From Candidatus Pacearchaeota archaeon (lineage in GTDB: Archaea; Nanobdellota; Nanobdellia; Pacearchaeales; GW2011-AR1): a stretch of DNA of 32,000 nt. The stretch is from the NCBI GenBank assembly GCA_016186425.1, contig JACPLR010000018.1, positions 1 to 32,000 of the forward strand, read 5' to 3'. Every line of letters begins with the position of its first letter. The stretch's first letter is position 1. Below the pieces are notes generated by a model. The model made no database searches and had not been told where the DNA came from. It saw only the letters and a list, made by a program, of their open reading frames with translations. The position numbers and the translations under genes are program-made. This document shows, in pieces, positions 30,052 through 32,000 of this stretch.

Positions 30052-31371
30052 ATGAAAATAAAAAGAGTAATCGGAAATTTATTGTTAAGTGGCTCTATAA
30101 TTTTTTCAAGTCCAGGGTATAGCCAGGAAAAAGAAAGCCACTCAAATATTATAAAGAAAGCTATAGAAACACAAGTAATAGAGGATATTGAAAATAATCC
30201 CTCTTTTGTAAAGAATAAAGCTTACAGCGTATTCGGGGGAAAATATTATCTCCCAAATATAGACTATCCCATATCTTCTGAAGACTTTCAACACTCCGCA
30301 CTCCAAAATTTAAACATGCCTCTGAAAAAAGAATCTGCAAAAAACAAGGGGGCTGATGAGACAGGCTGGGTTCCAATACCATTGTCAAAAGACCATATTT
30401 ACTTCAGGGCAGAATATCATGTTAAGGATTTTGATTTTAATCTTGAAGACTCAATAAAACAATCTCTTGAACACTATTCAGAATTAAAAGTAAGAAAAGT
30501 TTATACCGATGAAGAATTAAAAACCATTCTTGAAAGAAGCAAAGTGCATATTGTTTTATTTCCTATGGATCAATTTGAGCTTCGCTACCATCCTGGAAGC
30601 TCTCTGCTCATTCATGAAAACGGAGACCATCTTGGAGGAGGATTAAAAAGCCCAAGAGGAGATGTAAAATTAAAGCAGGAATACACAAGAGTCAAAAAAG
30701 AAGATTTAGAAAAATTAGTCGGAGTTTTTAATGGAACATACCACAATGAGGACACTATAAAAATTGTTGACGGGAAAAAAAGGCGGGCAGGATTAATTGT
30801 TGATGGAGAAATTATTGATAAGCCAATAGAAGATATAGCAACTATAGCTTTTTATCAAGACGGCTCGTTTAAAATAGATAATTTTAATTCCCTTCCAGAT
30901 AAGGAAAAAATTCAATTTTTAAGGCAGAATGAATATCTCCTGCTTCATAACGGAGAGATTGTTGAAAATGGGGCATATCCAAGAATATGGAACAGGTATA
31001 ATGATGAAATATTAAGAAGTTACATAGCAACAACAAAAGATGAAAAAAATTTTGCATATGTTTGGACAACATTTTGCCCGACAGCAATTTTCGCTCAAGC
31101 AATGCAGAAAATAGGGTTAAAAGAATTAATGATGATTGACATACATCCGGTAATTGCCGCAATTCTTGCTTCTCCAAGAAACACCCAAGAGGATAACCAA
31201 GTTACATTTAGCAGGGAAAGCTCATATAATTTCGTGCCAGACGAGGCAAAGGTGATTAACTGGGTTACAAGAACAATTGCAACAAAAATTAAAGGCCCAA
31301 TTCAATGGGATCATTATGCAGCAGTAGAAGGCGGAATTGCCCATGATTTTTTTTCAATATCTCAAAAATAA
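30052..31371 (+). CDS. Large secreted protein, possibly phosphodiester glycosidase (NAGPA)-like
   Basis: The 439-residue protein has a signal peptide (VIGNLLLSGSIIFSSPGYSQ, about 6-25). The middle contains a β-rich series: VGVFNGTYHNED, RAGLIVDGEIIDKP, IATIAFYQDGSFKID, YLLLHNGEIVENG and then KNFAYVWTTF and QKIGLKELMMIDIHP. The order NG, then GLIVDGEI, then LLHNGE, then G-L-K-E-L-M-M-I-D fits the NAGPA/DUF2233 fold of phosphodiester glycosidases, but key residues are not certain. The protein starts 47 bases after the L,D-transpeptidase gene, so it may act on the same envelope polymer. I found no other family match. Confidence 0.6.
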   Translation: MKIKRVIGNLLLSGSIIFSSPGYSQEKESHSNIIKKAIETQVIEDIENNPSFVKNKAYSVFGGKYYLPNIDYPISSEDFQHSALQNLNMPLKKESAKNKGADETGWVPIPLSKDHIYFRAEYHVKDFDFNLEDSIKQSLEHYSELKVRKVYTDEELKTILERSKVHIVLFPMDQFELRYHPGSSLLIHENGDHLGGGLKSPRGDVKLKQEYTRVKKEDLEKLVGVFNGTYHNEDTIKIVDGKKRRAGLIVDGEIIDKPIEDIATIAFYQDGSFKIDNFNSLPDKEKIQFLRQNEYLLLHNGEIVENGAYPRIWNRYNDEILRSYIATTKDEKNFAYVWTTFCPTAIFAQAMQKIGLKELMMIDIHPVIAAILASPRNTQEDNQVTFSRESSYNFVPDEAKVINWVTRTIATKIKGPIQWDHYAAVEGGIAHDFFSISQK

Positions 31372-31397
31372 AACATTCTATTTTTCTTACCATTTTT

Positions 31398-31802
31398 TTA
31401 TGGTGCAGATGTTGCCGGTATAAGCTCATAATTTTCAAGAACATATTTTATTGTCTCGCCATGTATCCCGGGATATTTTTCATCAACATATTCATATAAT
31501 CTTGATTTCACTCCACTAGCATCATATCCCGAGCCAGGCATTAAATCAAGCATACCAAATATATCTCCGGCAATATAATCTCCTCCAACAAGTCTTGAAA
31601 AATCTTTAAAATTAACTGGCCTATTCATATCCCTTGCCATTTCATCAATAGAATTATATCTCTGATCATTAATCTGTTCTATTATCTTTTTATTAGCATG
31701 AATCTGACCCAGAGTAACACCTGTTAGGCCTGTTAAGAAACATATTCCTATAAACACTGTCGAAAGACTATTTTGTTTAATATTATCCATGCCATATTTC
31801 AT
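31398..31802 (-). CDS. Small anchored protein, unrecognised
   Basis: The protein has about 134 residues with one hydrophobic segment near the start (STVFIGICFLTGLTGVTLG), then a soluble part with NDQRYNSIDEMARDMNRP and KSRLYEYVDEKYPG. It has no recognised family. The start is chosen from the TATA box on the minus strand (TTTATAAA, 31813-31820): the ATG at 31802 or the one at 31790 would both fit a short or absent leader. An upstream extension in frame to 31877 runs into the end of the transposase element and is unlikely to be translated. It converges with the secreted-protein gene, 26 bases apart. Confidence 0.65.
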   Translation of the reverse strand: MKYGMDNIKQNSLSTVFIGICFLTGLTGVTLGQIHANKKIIEQINDQRYNSIDEMARDMNRPVNFKDFSRLVGGDYIAGDIFGMLDLMPGSGYDASGVKSRLYEYVDEKYPGIHGETIKYVLENYELIPATSAP

Positions 31803-31888
31803 CTTTATGCGCTTTATAAATATTTGTTTACTATAAATAACATATAATCCCCTGAACACTGTGCTCACACCAGACATATGTCCTACCC

Positions 31889-32000
31889 CTAAATTAACTT
31901 ACTAAAATCAAAATAAACTTGACTCGGACATTTATTTTCTAAACTTGTGTGAGGTCTAAAATGATTGTATCTCATACGAAACAATTCTGCATCTTTGTTG
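31889..32000 (-). mobile_element. C-terminal end of a DDE (rve-type) transposase, cut by the window edge
   Basis: The minus strand from 31999 to the TAG at 31889 encodes 36 residues: MRYNHFRPHTSLENKCPSQ is visible within it. The Y-N-x-x-R-P-H-x-S-L pattern followed by a P-x-x-x-Y is the typical end of IS3- and IS481-type integrase-fold transposases. The element's right end should lie between 31830 and 31888, directly upstream of the small anchored-protein gene. The rest of the element is outside the window. Confidence 0.8.

Overview
The window is AT-rich DNA from an archaeon. The evidence is a γ subunit of initiation factor 2 next to ribosomal protein S6e, two tRNA genes with introns at position 37/38, TATA boxes about 25 bases before many start codons (leaderless genes), and no bacterial-type promoters. 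Small genes, many membrane-anchored surface proteins with Trp/Cys-rich modules, and a translation factor without its zinc knuckle suggest a DPANN lineage of the Pacearchaeota/Woesearchaeota kind. That placement is inference.

Layout. Positions 1-547 hold the end of an unrecognised + strand gene. From 693 to 21776 almost everything is on the minus strand: MsrB and a low-molecular-weight phosphatase; an 890-residue coiled-coil protein; a 1957-residue surface protein preceded by an overlapping 59-residue AbrB-type regulator; a three-gene operon of anchored or secreted proteins; S6e and aIF2γ; a glycerophosphodiesterase-like protein; a hemerythrin-like protein; a PIN-like nuclease; intron-bearing tRNA-Glu(UUC) and tRNA-Ile(UAU); a DUF4870-like membrane protein; a secreted metzincin protease; and a CDP-alcohol phosphatidyltransferase. 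A 49-residue acidic protein lies on the + strand at 19745.

From 21852 the + strand dominates. tRNA-Asp is followed by a Fic protein and two unrecognised genes. The 9-base 3' end of the tRNA is repeated after the Fic gene and again after the next gene, which looks like stepwise insertion at the tRNA. Then come a methyltransferase (minus), a DisA-type diadenylate cyclase, a DUF4234-like membrane protein, an L,D-transpeptidase with a Tat-like signal, a large secreted protein and a small anchored protein. The right edge cuts a DDE transposase whose C-terminus is visible.

The most unusual content is between the genes. Nearly every gap outside operons holds a diverged copy of one modular element: a left block near AAATCAKGTWAAATTTTTC, a right block near ATATCTTTGCCTAATTTA, and between them a variable number of 36-51 base hairpin cassettes, some in tandem. 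Two long copies 15 kb apart match at 177 of 178 bases. One 38-base cassette occurs exactly four times, once inside the tRNA-Glu intron, and a near-copy begins four bases after the tRNA-Ile 3' end. Cassette stems show compensating base changes, so they are probably folded as RNA or single-stranded DNA.
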